From: Leishmania donovani
Lineage: Eukaryota > Euglenozoa > Kinetoplastea > Trypanosomatida > Trypanosomatidae
NCBI RefSeq assembly: GCF_000227135.1
Contig: NC_018240.1
Location: forward strand, 57,479 to 121,478
DNA length: 64,000 nt
Direction of reading: 5' to 3'
Part shown: in pieces, positions 1 to 9,359 of the stretch
How the letters are laid out: each line of letters opens with the position of its first letter
Numbering within the stretch: the stretch's first letter is position 1
Notes under the pieces: model-generated
What the model was told of the DNA's origin: nothing
Databases searched by the model: none
What the model saw: the letters and a program-made list of their open reading frames with translations, nothing else
Program-made: the position numbers and the translations under genes

Positions 1-360
1 CAGACTGCACTGAGGCTGTGCCTGTAGCTATGTAATCGCATGAGACGCAAACACAAGCGTTTGAGTTGCATCTGCTGCGCATACACTCAGGCACATAGGC
101 ACACGGAGAAAGGAGTGGAGGAGATGGCAGCAGCGCATCACATAGATCTACAAGGAAGGCGAGGAGGTCGTCCTGCACCTCCACGACAGCGCGACGGACG
201 AGCACGTGTGCTGAGGTGCACACAGTGGCTCGCTGGCCCATTTTCTGTCGCCCATCGACCGGCCACCTGCCGACTTGCCACTCTACTTCTCTCTCCCTAT
301 CCTGGCCCATCCCCGTCTCCTAGTCGCCGATTCCGCCGCACGTGACCTCATCCACAGATG
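1..360. other. Intergenic; 3' flank of the first minus-strand gene
   Basis: No gene is supported here. The stretch follows the stop codon of the minus-strand gene that begins at 1107, so it should be its 3'UTR. The short open frames crossing it have no recognisable domain. Confidence 0.5.
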
Positions 361-1107
361 TTACTCGGGGAGGTAGCCCATCGCGCTCAGAGTCTCTATG
401 TACTCGTTGTGTGGCACGACCCACACGGCGAACCCGCCCTCGGCCGAAAAGTTGGTGCAGGACCCGGGCAGCTTCCCCTTCCGCACCTGCATCGTAATCT
501 GCTGATACCCGGCCAAGCCTTCTGGGGTGGAGGCCTCGTAGTAGTGGACGACGTCGAGCCCGGGGCCCTGCTGCCGCTGCTGTACCGACTCTCCGCTGGG
601 CTTATCAAGCATGTCCTCCACGTTCGAGTAGGAACCATACGGCGATGAGCTAGTGGTCTTGCTCGTCCCACCGGCCGCAGCGGCGTTGCGGCGTGACTGC
701 TTGCGCAGGCTCGCAAAGTCGACGTTGCCGTAGCTGAGCACCTTCCTTTCCGGCTCTACGGCGCGCTCCCGCAGCTCCACGCAGCTCGCCTGCCACGGGC
801 ATTGGTGCAGGAGCGCGTTGTTGAGGATACGCTCGCTGCCGCCATGGCCAAGCGGCGTAGGCGGCAGACTCGTCGCCTCCCTCGAACGTGTGACGGCCTC
901 GTAGAAACGCTTGAACTCCTTCAGCTGTGCCTTGCTGGGGGTGGAGACAGGATGCCTCAGCGCCGAAAGTGGCGCGGGCTTCGTGCGAGGACGCGCCGTA
1001 TAGTAGGCGCCGCTGCTGTTTTGACGCATGGAGACGTAGCCTTTGTACATCGCAGACGCCACAGCTGCGCCGACGTCGGAGCGCCGCACCAGTGTTAGCG
1101 TCAGCAT
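361..1107 (-). CDS. Hypothetical protein, 248 aa
   Basis: I do not recognise this protein. It reads from an ATG at 1107 to a stop at 361, with internal methionines at residues 20 and 27 as alternative starts; the stretch from residue 27 (MRQNSSGAYYTARPRTKP) looks like a plausible natural N-terminus. The middle is charged and low in hydrophobics, about residues 140-180 are Ser/Gly/Gln-rich and probably disordered, and the C-terminal 60 residues are more ordered, with several aromatic residues. I see no signal peptide, membrane segment or catalytic motif. It is the last visible gene of the minus-strand block, 3.4 kb beyond the lipase-like gene. Its strand agrees with the block and its codon third positions are GC-rich, which supports it being a real trypanosomatid gene. 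Confidence 0.6.
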   Translation of the reverse strand: MLTLTLVRRSDVGAAVASAMYKGYVSMRQNSSGAYYTARPRTKPAPLSALRHPVSTPSKAQLKEFKRFYEAVTRSREATSLPPTPLGHGGSERILNNALLHQCPWQASCVELRERAVEPERKVLSYGNVDFASLRKQSRRNAAAAGGTSKTTSSSPYGSYSNVEDMLDKPSGESVQQRQQGPGLDVVHYYEASTPEGLAGYQQITMQVRKGKLPGSCTNFSAEGGFAVWVVPHNEYIETLSAMGYLPE

Positions 1108-3541
1108 GACTGCGTGTGTGGATACGCGATGGCAGATGTCTGTGTGAGTAACCTGTGTTAGATGCTTGCTTGGGCGAGCGGGGAGTGTGTGCGGGGTGCG
1201 TTGCTTCGATGTGAAAAGTCACGTGAGGCAGAGGTAAAGAGAATAGACGCACTCGCTTGCCAATACATGCATGTCGTAATCCAATGTGTGTGTGTGTGGG
1301 GGGGGGGGGGGGGGGCGGTAGCCGTGGCGGCAGTGAAGGCGCAAGCGCGTATCATCACGGCCACAGAAGTACGATAGAGAGAGGTAGAGCAAGGAGAGGA
1401 GTGAGGATAGAATGAGGCATACAAATAGAGAGCGGCAGCAGGGAGCTCGAAAGAGGCACCAGCTCATCATCGCCAACTCAGCTCGTACACGCGGGTGCGT
1501 ATTTGATAGAGAGGAAACGAAAAGTGAAGCACAACGACAGCAACAATCGATGTTAGCATGGGTGCGGGGCAGACACAGGCACATGCACGCATAAGTACCT
1601 ACGCACACGCAGAAAGGGAAGAAAAGGAACCGGGGCATAGGCGCGCTCCTTTCGTTGTGTGTCGTGTGTGTGCGTGTTGTGCTCAGTGCGCCGCTAGTTG
1701 CGCTCATCGGCAGCATTCACAAATTATCCTCGCGCACACGCACGCCCACAGAGCACAACAACAAAACCACCCACAGACACACGCTCATGCACACACGCAG
1801 GCACACACGCGCGACGCCCCTCACAAGCATGTTGCAGTTCCCCACGAGGCGAGAAAAGACGCCTTCAAGACAAGAATCGGAGGAAGGGGGCAGGGGAACA
1901 GATGTGAAGGAAAAAGAGCAGCTCCGCACACCAAACACACACACACACCGAATGCGTGGAGGGAGGGCAGAAGTCGCAGAAGATGCGTGTGAGTGCCAGC
2001 ACGAATACCATTTTGTTGTTTTGCATGCACTCGTGCACCCTGCATGCACTTAAAGACCACCCCCGACGACCCGCACGACAGGCGTCACCGCTTCCGCCCT
2101 CGAACGCAGGACCCTGGACGCGGCCCGCGCGGATCAAGGCATGGCAGTGCAGCTAGGTCCCTGTCTCACCGAGCGCGCAGCACGTATCCGAGGAAGGGCA
2201 AGTAGATCCTCGCTAGACGCATGACCTGATTCGGCGGCACGACGCTTCGTTGTAGAAGACCAGGGTTCAGCCGTAGTGCAACAGGAAGTAGATGAGCTGT
2301 GGTTGTTGTGTATGCGCCTGTGGGTTGACTTGTTCGTGGGTGAAACGGACACGCTGATAAAACAGAAAACAAACGAAAAAAAAAAGCGTACCTTTCGTGG
2401 CCGTGAGAGGAGACGAAGGGGGTAGAAGAGGGCGCGAGGAGGAGGATGGGGTTTCGGAGCCCTCCCTCTCCGCTGCCAAAGCGCAGGCGGCGCACGCACG
2501 CACACGCCCACACGCGCACACGCTCAGGCGCACACATAAAACGGTCCCTCTGTGGGTACTAACGTCAGCAAAAAGCACTTGGGAGAGAGAAAAGGGGGGA
2601 GAAGGGGGAGATCGAAGGCATGGGCAGAGGTAAAAACACCGAAATATAAAAGGAACGAAGACGTACTCGCGTACGCTTGGCACAGAGGTCGGCGAACCGC
2701 GGAAGGGCGAGGACGGTGTGTCAGGCGCGCCGAAAGACGAAGAAGAAAGGCAAAAAAAGACAGAAATCACTCGTCGAAATCCAATAAAGCGTACACACAC
2801 GCACGCACGCATGCGCATGGTCAGTGCAGCATTCACCTCACGTACAGCCTCTACTCCCCCTCCCTCCCTCCTGATCGTTCTTCTCTTTTCCCCGTTTTGA
2901 CGCCCTTCTGCCATGGTCTCCTCGCCCCCTCCTCTACGATGCTCTCACCCATCCCCCTCTCCCGCCCCATGTTCCCGTCCGCAACACGGAAAGCGCACAG
3001 CCAGCACACACACACGCGCGTAAATTTTGGGGAAGGATGCGGCGAGAAAACGAGGAAGGGGAAATAGTAGGGGGAGGGGAAATCGGAGAAAAGGGCACAC
3101 ACACGTGCATGTGTATGTATGTATGTGTACGTGCGTATGTAGGAGAGCGGAAATGGCTGATGCAGGTATGGAATCAAGAGGGACGGAGCCACGCAGAGAC
3201 ACATGCACCGACATGCACGCAAGCCGACAATGGCGATGACGCTCATGAGGAGGAATAATGGCCGACACCGGAGAAAGGGTCGGAAAGTGATGCATGGAAG
3301 AGGGAAGAGGGGGCGCACACATACACAACACATATAAAGCACACGTGTACACGTACAGGAAGGCAAACCAAAATGCAGCAAGGAGAGAGGGGAGGGGGTG
3401 GGGGTGGGGAGAAAAACGCACAACAAAAACACAGAAAATGCGGACGGAAAACGAGCAAGCACCAAGAACAAAAATAGAAAAAAGCGAGAGAAGTACGCAA
3501 AAGGCAGAAGAGGACTTCACGCTTCAACATGTCCGTTTTTA
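1108..3541. other. Intergenic region, low complexity
   Basis: No gene is supported. The stretch is rich in CA/GT and purine runs on the plus strand (pyrimidines on the coding minus strand), including a run of about 18 G at 1298-1315. It should contain the 5'UTR and splice acceptor of the gene starting at 1107 and the 3'UTR of the lipase-like gene. A short dispersed repeat near 2090-2243 is listed separately. Confidence 0.5.
2090..2243 (+). repeat. Dispersed repeat fragment, related to 26664-26825 (inverted)
   Basis: About 155 bp here resembles the reverse complement of 26664-26825: both share the core gcaggaccctggacgcggcc, then a recognisable but diverged stretch ending in gacgcatgacctgattcggc-like sequence. 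The copy at 26.7 kb lies beside the reverse transcriptase relic, so this may be a scrap of the same retroposon family. Conceptual translations of the two copies also align (RRTLDAAR in both), but neither is an intact gene. Confidence 0.5.
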
Positions 3542-4118
3542 TCTTCCATTCAACGTAAGTTGAACTCCACTCAAGCCCAGGCCTGCCACAGGCCCCACAT
3601 CGCGTGGTGCGAAGCAGCCGTACACACGCGTTGCAGCAATGCGCCGACCCAGTCATCTGAGCACGGCCTCTGACTCGAGCTCCGCCCACCCACTTCCCAC
3701 GCCGCCACCCGGTGCATCCCCTTCGGGGTGGCGCAGGCTCCTCTACCAGTGGGCAGTGAAAATCGGGGGTGGGTGGGATTCGTTCGAGTTACGCGGACAC
3801 TTTGCCCATCATATGGATGGCACAAGCGTGTTCACTGTCGCAGGTCGCTCCGACGCATCACCATCCACGACCTCGCCGCCGCCATGAGTCGCAATGAATC
3901 CCTCTGACTTCCCCACGTCCTAGGCACTTGGCGCCGTCACCGCCAGGAAGTCCTTTGGCATTGGCAAGGACCAGGGGCTGCGTGGCTTCCTCCCCGAGAG
4001 AGAGAGTGTGTGTGTGGGGGGAGGGGGGAGGGGGGGGTGCACTGGACCCTTGTTGATACCACGCACGGAGAGGTGATTCCCTCCCCCCACCCCACAGCAT
4101 CATCGGGTGAACGGAGAA
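3542..4118 (-). mobile_element. SIDER2-type degenerate retroposon, copy 1
   Basis: About 577 bp nearly identical to 8368-8964. Read on the minus strand, it begins with the G/C-run segment and a block containing ctccgtgcgtggtatcaaca and gggtccagtgca, and ends at cgttgaatggaaga. Size, position in the 3' flank of a gene, and sense orientation relative to that gene (lipase-like, minus strand) are those of Leishmania SIDER2 elements, short truncated relatives of ingi/L1Tc retroposons known to influence mRNA stability. The assignment to SIDER2 is from memory of the family; the repeat itself is seen directly. No protein is expected. I could not identify convincing target-site duplications. Confidence 0.75.
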
Positions 4119-4484
4119 CAGGAACAAAACGAAAAGGAAAAAAATAGAATGGGCGAACAAAGGGTGCCGCACCCGCGTGTGCCCACGCGCGTGCGTTCGA
4201 GCACCTTTGCGCGTGTATGTGTGCGGTGTGCACGTCGAAGCAAAAACAGGAAGAGGACGAAAAAGGAAAACGGGAGAGACAAGGCAAAAACACAAAGGAA
4301 GCGGCGGGGCGGCGGAGGGTCGACAGAGATTGCGGAAGACGCACCGTGGGCGGGAAAGAAAATCGAAAAAAAAAAACAAAATTTAGGCGAGACTCGGCAC
4401 CAACAGCCCCGGAGACAGCAACGGCACAGCGAAGAGAGCAGCGGCGGTCACGAGCGCCCGGCACACGCGGGTGGGGGCCCTCTA

Positions 4485-6914
4485 CTACGGGGGCGCAGAG
4501 TAGACGTACTCCATCATGCCCTTGTTATACGCACTTAGCAAGTGATCGCGCAGCACAAGGCGCATGTTCGTCCGGTCCGACAACAAGCCGATGGCCATCG
4601 TCGGATCCTCCGTGCATATGTACTTGCCGCGTGGTTGCCATAGAAAGTGGTAGCAGCCAAGCGGGTCCATCGCTTGTTTGTCACGGTGTTGGGTTGTCGA
4701 GTAGCGTTTCAAGTCGGTGTCGCAAATGGTGAGTTCACCTTCCACACAAATGCCTTTTTCTCTCAGTTCTCCGTCGTATGTGGTGCGGACGGCGTTGTTG
4801 TCGAAAGGCTCGCGGCTTGGCAGGAAGAGATCGCCATGTTCGGTCTCGTTGACGCAGATGACCGGGTCGACTGGCGACAGCGGGCGCTTCGAGTCTTTCT
4901 TGCGCGTGGCCTGAGACCCATTCGCCATGTCCACAGAGTGATAGCGTGCGTTGCGCCCAATATTGGAGGCAGATGGGTTGCCATCGCCGGCATCATCCGC
5001 ATTCCTCGTGGGCGCGGCGCCACGAGGCTCCTCATGCGAAGCGGTCCAGAGAACGACGCAATCCCGCACCTTCCGCACGGAGTTTAGCGGGCCGTCCTGC
5101 CCCAAAATCGAGGCACAGCTGGCCGCGTTGCCAGAGTACAGCAATGAGTCCACGTAGCCCAGCCGCGGCACCATGTCGCTGCCGTTCACAAAGTTCTGGT
5201 AATTCTTGGCGAGCTCGTTCTTCATGAGCAAATTCGACAGGGATCGACTGGCAATGAGCGGCGCGCCGAACGTCACGCACAACAGCCGATCCCGCGTCTG
5301 TGGCGTGTTCTCCAGCAGCATGCACGTCGTCAGCCAGGAGGCGACGGCGCCCCCGATACCGTGGCCGCAAAGTACCACTTCCTCACCGTTTTTCACCATC
5401 CGCAGCACGAGGCTCTGCACACGGAGCATTATGTTATCATCGCTTATGTAGCCGAGGAGGCCCTCCCGTACGTTCCACGTCGCCACATTCGTGTTCAGCC
5501 CTGCCTGCTGCGCCTCATCCTTGTTCGACACAATCTTGCCAAGCACCTCGCTGCTTTTCATCGCCTGACTGGTCCACAGCTCCCGAGACACCATGCGCGT
5601 GCTTAGCACCTGATGCACGCCAGGGCGTCGGCTCGCGCCGGAGCTGAAGGCGACGAGGCGAATATTTCCTGGCCCGCTAAACACAGTGAAAAGCTCCGTT
5701 ATTTGAAGCGGTCGCATCACTCTCGCGTACACGGGGAAGTCTGTCATGGCCAGCGAGATGACCGGCGCCGCCGGCGCCTCCCCGGCGATGCCGCACGCCA
5801 CCAGGGCGAGTAGCACCTTTCGCGTGGCCCAGATGTTGCCCGCCAGGCTCGAAAACAGACGCTTCTCCAACTGCAACGGCATCGCACAAGCAAAGATCTC
5901 ATCCACCTCGTCAGCAGAGCGACTCTCCACGAGGGTCTCGTACTTGTCGCGCACCACATCCTCCAACGCCTCCGTCGAACCGGATGGCAGGGCGCCGCTG
6001 TCGATGAGTTTTGCGACCTTTTTCGACGTGTTCATTGTCGTGATGTGGCGCTGCTCGTGAAACAATATGGTGACGGTCGGGGATTTGCACTTGGCGCACG
6101 TATCGACGTAGGCGAATGGGCTGGAGCAGAGTGGGTTGATGCAGCGCCGCGGGGCCTCGATCTCGCACCCGAGCACGTACAGGCCCCAGCGAAAAGAGTT
6201 CGGCTCCATCGCAGGTGGCAAGACTCCCCCCCATTTTCTTCCGTCTGCATCGCCGTTCCTGTCATACCCGCCCCTCGCTGTTCTGTCAGACATGCCCCTC
6301 GCTGTCCTGTCAGACCCGCCCCTCGCCGTCCTGCTAGAGACGCCTGCCGAGTCGTACACGCTGTACCGCATCTGCGTTATGAAGATCAGTGCCTTGGGCA
6401 CGGCACACGTGAGGCAAGTACGGGTTATCCGGCCGCCCATGAAGTCGTTAGTACGCATGTAGTTACTGCACTCGGCACACGTGGCACGCCAGCATAGCCG
6501 GCAGTGATGGATGCTCGACGGCGACATGAGGAAGCGGTGGCAACAGTGACAACTCTGGCAGTTGCACGCGATCTTCACCATCTTGCACGTGTCGCAGCGG
6601 GCATTTGCCCCGCCCTCGTAGCAGGAGCCGTATCGCTTGGCGGGGTCGTTGCTTCGGGCGCCGGAGGTGGTCTCGGCCGCCTCCGACATCAAGCCGACCC
6701 TATCGTACGGTCCCATGCCATCTCCCATTCCTTGGCTGGAGCCGCTGCTGTTCAAGCGGTCCACGGGACCCCCGTCCGGATCACGCATGTCGAAGCGGTT
6801 GCCGGAGTACGCCGTCGGACCACCCGACGTCCTCGATGTCGAGAGTGGCGCCTTACCGGCAGGACCCGCTGACGTCGGCGAGGTGTTGCCACGACTCGCG
6901 AACAGTTTCTTCAT
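4485..6914 (-). CDS. FYVE-like zinc finger + class 3 lipase-like protein, catalytic Ser replaced (pseudo-lipase)
   Basis: 809 aa from the ATG at 6914 (MKKLFASRGN). The frame stays open upstream to 7664, but that part is pyrimidine-rich leader reading as Leu/Phe/Ser. A Ser/Gly-rich N-terminus is followed by a Cys/His cluster (about residues 100-180; CDTCK, CHCCHRF, HHCRLCWRATCAEC) resembling a FYVE finger, then a class 3 lipase fold. The nucleophile elbow at residues 517-522 reads GHGIGG, where active lipases have GHSxGG: residue 519 is Gly, encoded GGT. The Asp segment (GSDMVPRLG) and C-terminal His segment (RDHLLSAYN) remain. It is a tandem paralog of the gene at 9360-11777, which keeps the Ser. 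Inference: it binds lipid or membrane without classical hydrolysis. Short 8-residue repeats (SDRTARG) lie at DNA 6271-6342. Confidence 0.85.
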   Translation of the reverse strand: MKKLFASRGNTSPTSAGPAGKAPLSTSRTSGGPTAYSGNRFDMRDPDGGPVDRLNSSGSSQGMGDGMGPYDRVGLMSEAAETTSGARSNDPAKRYGSCYEGGANARCDTCKMVKIACNCQSCHCCHRFLMSPSSIHHCRLCWRATCAECSNYMRTNDFMGGRITRTCLTCAVPKALIFITQMRYSVYDSAGVSSRTARGGSDRTARGMSDRTARGGYDRNGDADGRKWGGVLPPAMEPNSFRWGLYVLGCEIEAPRRCINPLCSSPFAYVDTCAKCKSPTVTILFHEQRHITTMNTSKKVAKLIDSGALPSGSTEALEDVVRDKYETLVESRSADEVDEIFACAMPLQLEKRLFSSLAGNIWATRKVLLALVACGIAGEAPAAPVISLAMTDFPVYARVMRPLQITELFTVFSGPGNIRLVAFSSGASRRPGVHQVLSTRMVSRELWTSQAMKSSEVLGKIVSNKDEAQQAGLNTNVATWNVREGLLGYISDDNIMLRVQSLVLRMVKNGEEVVLCGHGIGGAVASWLTTCMLLENTPQTRDRLLCVTFGAPLIASRSLSNLLMKNELAKNYQNFVNGSDMVPRLGYVDSLLYSGNAASCASILGQDGPLNSVRKVRDCVVLWTASHEEPRGAAPTRNADDAGDGNPSASNIGRNARYHSVDMANGSQATRKKDSKRPLSPVDPVICVNETEHGDLFLPSREPFDNNAVRTTYDGELREKGICVEGELTICDTDLKRYSTTQHRDKQAMDPLGCYHFLWQPRGKYICTEDPTMAIGLLSDRTNMRLVLRDHLLSAYNKGMMEYVYSAPP
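6271..6342 (-). repeat. In-frame 24-nt minisatellite in the pseudo-lipase gene
   Basis: Three consecutive 24-nt units, each starting cccctcgc(t/c)gt on the plus strand, encode repeats of the type SDRTARGG on the minus strand. A decayed fourth unit lies at about 6250-6270. The unit is a multiple of three, so copy-number change keeps the frame. The lipase paralog at 9360-11777 lacks it. Confidence 0.8.
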
Positions 6915-8054
6915 TGTGGAAGCTGGATAGGCGTACGCAAGGAGTCCAAAGACAAACCCACGCGCGAGAAGCGCCAAGGGCGAACCGAGGCGGAGACGAC
7001 AGAAAAGAAGAGAACAAACACACGTCAGCAGACTGCTGCGGAGGCACCGAAGAGATGGAGGGGGAGTGGGAGGAGAGGAAAGGAAGCACAAGACAAAGTC
7101 AAGAACGATGGCGCAGTCACAAAGGACAACAAGCAGAAAAAAAACTAAAAGACGCTCTTGCAGCAGCAATGGCTGTGTATCTATATATAGATAGATACAG
7201 ATATGTGTGTGTGTAAGCCCTCTTTGCTGGACGGGAGTGCCTCGGTGTTGTGGAGAAACCTCTGACTGGGCTAGACGGCACACACACGCAACCACACGGT
7301 GAATCGGGAAAGGCAGAGAGAAGGAGAAACGAAGGAGATAAAAGACGACGCAGGTGCACAAAAAGAAGGAAAAGAAGAAACGGGTCGGCAGAGAAGCGGC
7401 CAGGCCAGCGTGCACGGAAAAGGATCGAGGAAAGGAAGGGATCGAGGAACACAGTTGAAGAGAAGATAGGCGCTGGCAACGATGGCAAATATAAATAATA
7501 CGGAAAGGAAAAATGTAACACAATCGATAACGAGCCAAAGATATGCGGGAGGGGGTGCACACACGAATACAGGCGTGTTTACGTGTGCAGCGTCTCAAGC
7601 AAGCAAGCAGCAAGAGAAAAGCAGCAAAGAAGACAAAGGCAGAAGAAGATCGATGGCAACTCACGTGGCGGCGGCGCTGTCAAGGATGCGCCTCCCCCTT
7701 CTTTTCGTGTTATGGGTCGGGTCGTCCCGGACTTTGTGGCCCTGTCAAAGACTAATGGGGGACGTTGTAAAGGAGAGAGGGCGGAAGCGCGGAAAGGAGG
7801 GGAGGGGACACAAGGCACACGCACAGACACGCGCCGACAGCGGGTACACGCGAGCTCCTTTAAGAAGCACAAACGCAAAAAAACGCGATGACGACGACGG
7901 GAGAAGAACAGCTGGTGAGGCAGCAACAAGAGACGTGAGAGCAGGAGACAGGTTTACTACAGCAAGCAGGAATGTGAGGAAACCAAAGCGGTGAAGGGCT
8001 GAAGCATAAGACACACAGAGGTGGGGGGAGGGGGGGCTCGACCAGAGCGCGCGC

Positions 8055-8092
<38 letters not shown>

Positions 8093-8367
8093 AGGCAAGA
8101 ACACACGTTACATGCACGGGCACGTCAGTGCAGAAAGAGGAGAGCAAAAGAGGAGCAACGCACGAGGAAGACGGTGGAGGCACGAGAGAAGTGGGAGAGA
8201 AACGAGGGTACTCCACGGTATTAAACCGAGAGATGGAAATGAACGATACGCGCACACCCCTACGCAGCTGCACAGTGGAAGTGCCAGAACGGTGCTGGGG
8301 GCAGAGAGGTAGATGAAGGGGGCGGCGCACGAGCTTCTTTTGCGGTTCCTCAGCACATCCATTTCAC
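6915..8367. other. Intergenic; pyrimidine-rich leader of the pseudo-lipase and 3' flank of the active lipase
   Basis: No gene is supported. Immediately upstream of the ATG at 6914 the minus strand is strongly pyrimidine-rich and ends in an AG about 9 nt before the ATG (ccagcttccacaATG), as expected for a trans-splice acceptor. A (GT)n microsatellite lies at about 8057-8089. Confidence 0.5.
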
Positions 8368-8964
8368 TCTTCCATTCAACGTAAGTTGAACTCCACTCAA
8401 GCCCAGGCCTGCCACAGGCCCCACATCGCGTGGTGCGAAGCAGCCGTACACACGCGTTGCAGCAATGCGCCGACCCAGTCATCTGAGCACGGCCTCTGAC
8501 TCGAGCTCCGCCCACCCACTTCCCACGCCGCCACCCGGTGCATCCCCTTCGGGGTGGCGCAGGCTCCTCTACCAGTGGGCAGTGAAAATCGGGGGTGGGT
8601 GGGATTCGTTCGAGTTACGCGGACACTTTGCCCATCATATGGATGGCACAAGCGTGTTCACTGTCGCAGGTCGCTCCGACGCATCACCATCCACGACCTC
8701 GCCGCCGCCATGAGTCGCAATGAATCCCTCTGACTTCCCCACGTCCTGGGCACTTGGGGCCGTCACCGCGAGNNNNNNNNNNNNNNNNNNNNNNNNNNNN
8801 NNNNNNNNNNNNNNNNNNNNNNNNNNNNNNNNNNNNNNNNNNNNNNNNNNNNNNNNNNNNNNTGTGTGTGGGGGGGGGGGGGGTGCACTGGACCCTTGTT
8901 GATACCACGCACGGAGAGGTGATTCCCTCCCCCCACCCCACAGCATCATCGGGTGAACGGAGAA
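8368..8964 (-). mobile_element. SIDER2-type degenerate retroposon, copy 2 (with assembly gap)
   Basis: Nearly identical to 3542-4118 over both ends, with only a few substitutions visible in 400 bp before the gap. It lies in the 3' flank of the minus-strand lipase gene and has the same orientation. The run of 90 N at 8773-8862 falls inside it; comparison with copy 1 suggests that about 60 bp are really missing. Confidence 0.75.
8773..8862. other. Assembly gap (90 N), true gap inside SIDER2
   Basis: The flanks are not duplicates of each other, unlike the other four N runs. Copy 1 of the element supplies the likely missing segment, which ends in a GA/GT/G-run stretch that is hard to sequence. 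Confidence 0.9.
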
Positions 8965-9359
8965 GAGCAGAAAAACGTGTTGATGCTAACATGCGGTTGT
9001 GCATCTGCTGTTCCGGTGCCGATGCAGAGGCGGTCGGCGACCGGACGCGTGAGCTGCGGAAGGCAGAGAAGGAAAACGGAAACAATAACACAACAAAACG
9101 TGTTCAGCAGAGGACGGTAGTATAACGCCGAGAGAAGAAATGAGCGCTTTCAGGTCTGCCGCTTCCGTCGTATGTGTGTGCATGCCAGTGGTGGAGTGAT
9201 AGAAAGATGAAGAGCGAGAAACCGGGGGCAAGAGCGGGGGGCGGCGTAGCTGTCTACACGTACACAGACACCTTCTCACACACGCCTCACGGCCCTGCCG
9301 GCGCCATACATCTCTTTCACCCCCTCCCCATCACCGCATAATGATGCGTGACCAAACAG

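Noticed and set aside
3571..3825. An 84-aa open frame (minus), identical at 8397-8651
   Set aside because: Lies wholly inside the two SIDER2 copies; identity reflects the repeat, not a conserved gene.
6915..7664. 250-codon upstream in-frame extension of the pseudo-lipase, with apparent hydrophobic segments
   Set aside because: It is the pyrimidine-rich leader read as Leu/Phe/Ser; a plausible AG acceptor precedes the ATG at 6914, so the apparent membrane helices are artefacts.
8057..8089. (GT)n run as a structured array or CRISPR-like repeat
   Set aside because: Simple dinucleotide microsatellite, common in Leishmania UTRs; no spacers.
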